Shown here: piece by piece, positions 6,294 to 7,701 of the stretch | Layout: the number at the start of each line of letters is the position of its first letter | Position numbering within the stretch: the stretch's first letter is position 1 | NCBI GenBank assembly: GCA_001771055.1 | Contig: MESS01000128.1 | Location: forward strand, 328 to 8,028 | Direction: 5' to 3' | From: Caldithrix sp. RBG_13_44_9 | GTDB taxonomy: Bacteria > Calditrichota > Calditrichia > RBG-13-44-9 | DNA: 7,701 nucleotides | Made by a program: the position numbers and the translations under genes | Notes under the pieces: model-generated | Database searches by the model: none | Told to the model about the DNA's origin: nothing | The model's input: the letters and a program-made list of their open reading frames with translations, nothing else

Positions 6294-6695
6294 TTAAATT
6301 TTTTGTGACAACTCGAGTAAAATTCCGAAGGTGCTTTTGGGATGAAGAAAAGCAATTTTTTTTCCTTCTGCTCCAATTTTGGCTTTTTCATCGATGAGTT
6401 GGATTCGTTGAGACTTCAGAGTGGCTATGGTCTGTTCTATGTCCTGCACTTCCACTGACAAATGATGCATCCCCTGCCCTCTTTTTTCTAAAAATTTGGC
6501 CACTGGAGATTCTGGTGAAGTCGGTTCTAAAAATTCAATATTTGACTCGCCAAGCTTGAAGCCTACTACCTTCACTTGTTGATCTTGGACCGACTCCTCA
6601 AAAACCGGTTTAAGATCAAAAATCTTAAGAAAAAAAGATTTCACTTCCTCAACGGAATGAACTGCAATGCCAATATGATCAATTTTGCGGAGCAT
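6294..6695 (-). CDS. mce: Methylmalonyl-CoA epimerase (VOC/glyoxalase fold)
   Basis: This 133-residue vicinal-oxygen-chelate protein interconverts (R)- and (S)-methylmalonyl-CoA, a step between propionyl-CoA carboxylation and methylmalonyl-CoA mutase, or in reverse toward propionate. The two beta-alpha-beta-beta-beta halves are visible: KIDHIGIAVHSVEEVKSFF at the N-terminus and GMHHLSVEVQDIEQTI (75-90) in the second. The metal-binding positions of the family map to His7, a Gln at 39-40, His77 or His78, and Glu128 in LLELSQ. FLEPTSPESPVAKFLEKRG (55-73) and FLHPKSTFGILLEL (116-129) are strong epimerase signatures that separate it from lactoylglutathione lyase. It starts 17 bases after guaB with only a weak GAG before the ATG, so it is probably translated by coupling. 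No mutase or carboxylase gene is in view. Confidence 0.93.
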   Translation of the reverse strand: MLRKIDHIGIAVHSVEEVKSFFLKIFDLKPVFEESVQDQQVKVVGFKLGESNIEFLEPTSPESPVAKFLEKRGQGMHHLSVEVQDIEQTIATLKSQRIQLIDEKAKIGAEGKKIAFLHPKSTFGILLELSQKI

Positions 6696-6712
6696 GATCT
6701 CAGATTCTAAAA

Positions 6713-7701
6713 TTATCTCATCCGATAATTAGGTGATTCTTTCGTAATCTCAACATCGTGAGGATGGCTTTCTTTCAGACCTGCGGTACTGATTTTAACG
6801 AATTTAGCTTTTTTCTTCAATTCGGTGATGTTCCGGCAACCGGTATACCCCATCGCTGATTTAAGTCCGCCAATCATCTGAAAGACGGTTTCACTTAAAG
6901 GACCACGATAAGGAACCCGTCCTTCAATGCCTTCGGGGACGAATTTTTCTTTATCAGTAATATCTTCCTGAAAATAACGGTCCTTACTTCCCTGCATCAT
7001 GGCGCTCAATGAACCCATTCCGCGGATTTGTTTATAGCGCCGACCATCCCAGAGGATTGTTTCGCCCGGACTTTCGGTGGTGCCGGCGAAAAGGCTGCCG
7101 ATCATCACGGAATCTGCCCCGGCAGCAATGGCTTTAGGAATATCGCCAGTAAATTTAACCCCTCCATCTGAGATAACTGGAATATCGGAGTCTTTTAAAG
7201 CTTTGGAAACTTCCATGATGGCAGTTATTTGCGGCACACCAACCCCGGTCACTACCCGGGTGGTGCAAATCGACCCCGGTCCGATCCCAACTTTTACCGC
7301 ATCTACGCCGTATTTGGCCATCGTCTTAGCCGCCTCGGCTGTGGCAATATTCCCGGCAATCAGGTTAATTTTGGGAAAAGCGGATTTGAACTCTTTGATG
7401 GTATCAAGAACTTTTTGGGAATGACCATGTGCCGTATCGATCACAATGATATCCACTTTTGATCTGATGAGTTCATTTGCCCTTTCAAGGGCTTCTTTTC
7501 CTACCCCGATGGCAGCGCCAACCCTTAATCTTCCGTGTTGATCTTTACAGGCATTTGGATATTTCGCCTTTTTTTGGATGTCTTTTACGGTGATAAGCCC
7601 TCTTAAATTTCCTTTCTTGTCTACCACCAATAATTTTTCGATGCGGTGTTTCTGTAAAATCCGTTTTGCATCTTCCAGGGTGGTTCCCTCTGGAGCCGTG
7701 A
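6713..7701 (-). CDS. guaB: Inosine-5'-monophosphate dehydrogenase, C-terminal two thirds (5' end outside window)
   Basis: The frame stays open to the right window edge, so the gene begins outside; 328 residues are visible of about 490 usual. IMPDH oxidises IMP to XMP with NAD+, the committed step to GMP. The visible part begins in the second CBS domain (TAPEGTTLEDAKRILQKHRI and LLVVDKKGNLRGLITVKDI) and continues into the barrel: VDIIVIDTAHGHS, then GIGPGSICTTRVVTGVG with the catalytic Cys encoded at 7265-7267. DGGVKFTGDIPKAIAAGA, the IMP-contact loop GMGSLSAMMQGSKDRYFQ, the flap EGIEGRVPYRG with its Arg-Tyr, and GGLKSAMGYTGCRNI follow. The C-terminus HPHDVEITKESPNY is also typical. The TTG at 7628 is an internal leucine of the CBS domain, not a start. 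The gene leads the epimerase and mtgA genes in one direction. Confidence 0.97.
   Translation of the reverse strand, partial: TAPEGTTLEDAKRILQKHRIEKLLVVDKKGNLRGLITVKDIQKKAKYPNACKDQHGRLRVGAAIGVGKEALERANELIRSKVDIIVIDTAHGHSQKVLDTIKEFKSAFPKINLIAGNIATAEAAKTMAKYGVDAVKVGIGPGSICTTRVVTGVGVPQITAIMEVSKALKDSDIPVISDGGVKFTGDIPKAIAAGADSVMIGSLFAGTTESPGETILWDGRRYKQIRGMGSLSAMMQGSKDRYFQEDITDKEKFVPEGIEGRVPYRGPLSETVFQMIGGLKSAMGYTGCRNITELKKKAKFVKISTAGLKESHPHDVEITKESPNYRMR

Noticed and set aside
7077..7462. Plus-strand open frames opposite guaB
   Set aside because: They lie antisense to conserved IMPDH catalytic sequence, have no recognisable domain and no ribosome site.
7628..7630. TTG as the guaB start codon
   Set aside because: The frame continues upstream with clear second-CBS-domain sequence to the window edge, so this is an internal leucine codon.

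Overview
This is an AT-rich chromosomal window from a bacterium. Every clear gene is a core-metabolism or cell-wall gene. I see no mobile element, CRISPR array, tRNA, rRNA or phage gene. The gene set is deoxyxylulose-phosphate-independent vitamin B6 synthesis (PdxS/PdxT), an ornithine aminotransferase, a DUF3417-type alpha-glucan phosphorylase, a monofunctional peptidoglycan glycosyltransferase, a methylmalonyl-CoA epimerase and an IMP dehydrogenase. GT51 implies a peptidoglycan cell wall. Together with the base composition this would suit a Gram-negative bacterium near the FCB group (Calditrichota or Marinimicrobia-like). That placement is a guess from gene style, not a demonstrated assignment.

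Layout from left to right. Bases 1-883 (+) hold the 3' end of pdxS and complete pdxT, 6 bases apart, encoding the two subunits of PLP synthase. Bases 884-1389 are a 506-base gap between convergent genes. It has no supportable gene but several short perfect inverted repeats. Bases 1390-2610 (-) encode ornithine aminotransferase (rocD) with a good Shine-Dalgarno sequence. Bases 2611-2851 are a very AT-rich divergent promoter region. Bases 2852-5431 (+) encode alpha-glucan phosphorylase; I place its start at the ATG at 2852, which has an AGGGAG ribosome site next to a 13-base palindrome. Bases 5432-5485 separate two convergent genes. Bases 5486-7701 (-) form a probable operon transcribed as guaB (5' end outside the window), methylmalonyl-CoA epimerase, then mtgA, with gaps of 17 and 34 bases.

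Functional links. PdxS and PdxT make pyridoxal 5'-phosphate, and the next two genes, ornithine aminotransferase and glucan phosphorylase, both use it as cofactor, although they are not in one transcription unit with pdxST. The minus-strand cluster joins guanine nucleotide synthesis, the propionate/methylmalonyl pathway and murein polymerisation, with no obvious common pathway; it looks like a housekeeping operon of convenience. I did not find a convincing new biological system. The least explained parts are the inverted repeats in 884-1389 and the palindrome at the glucan phosphorylase ribosome site.
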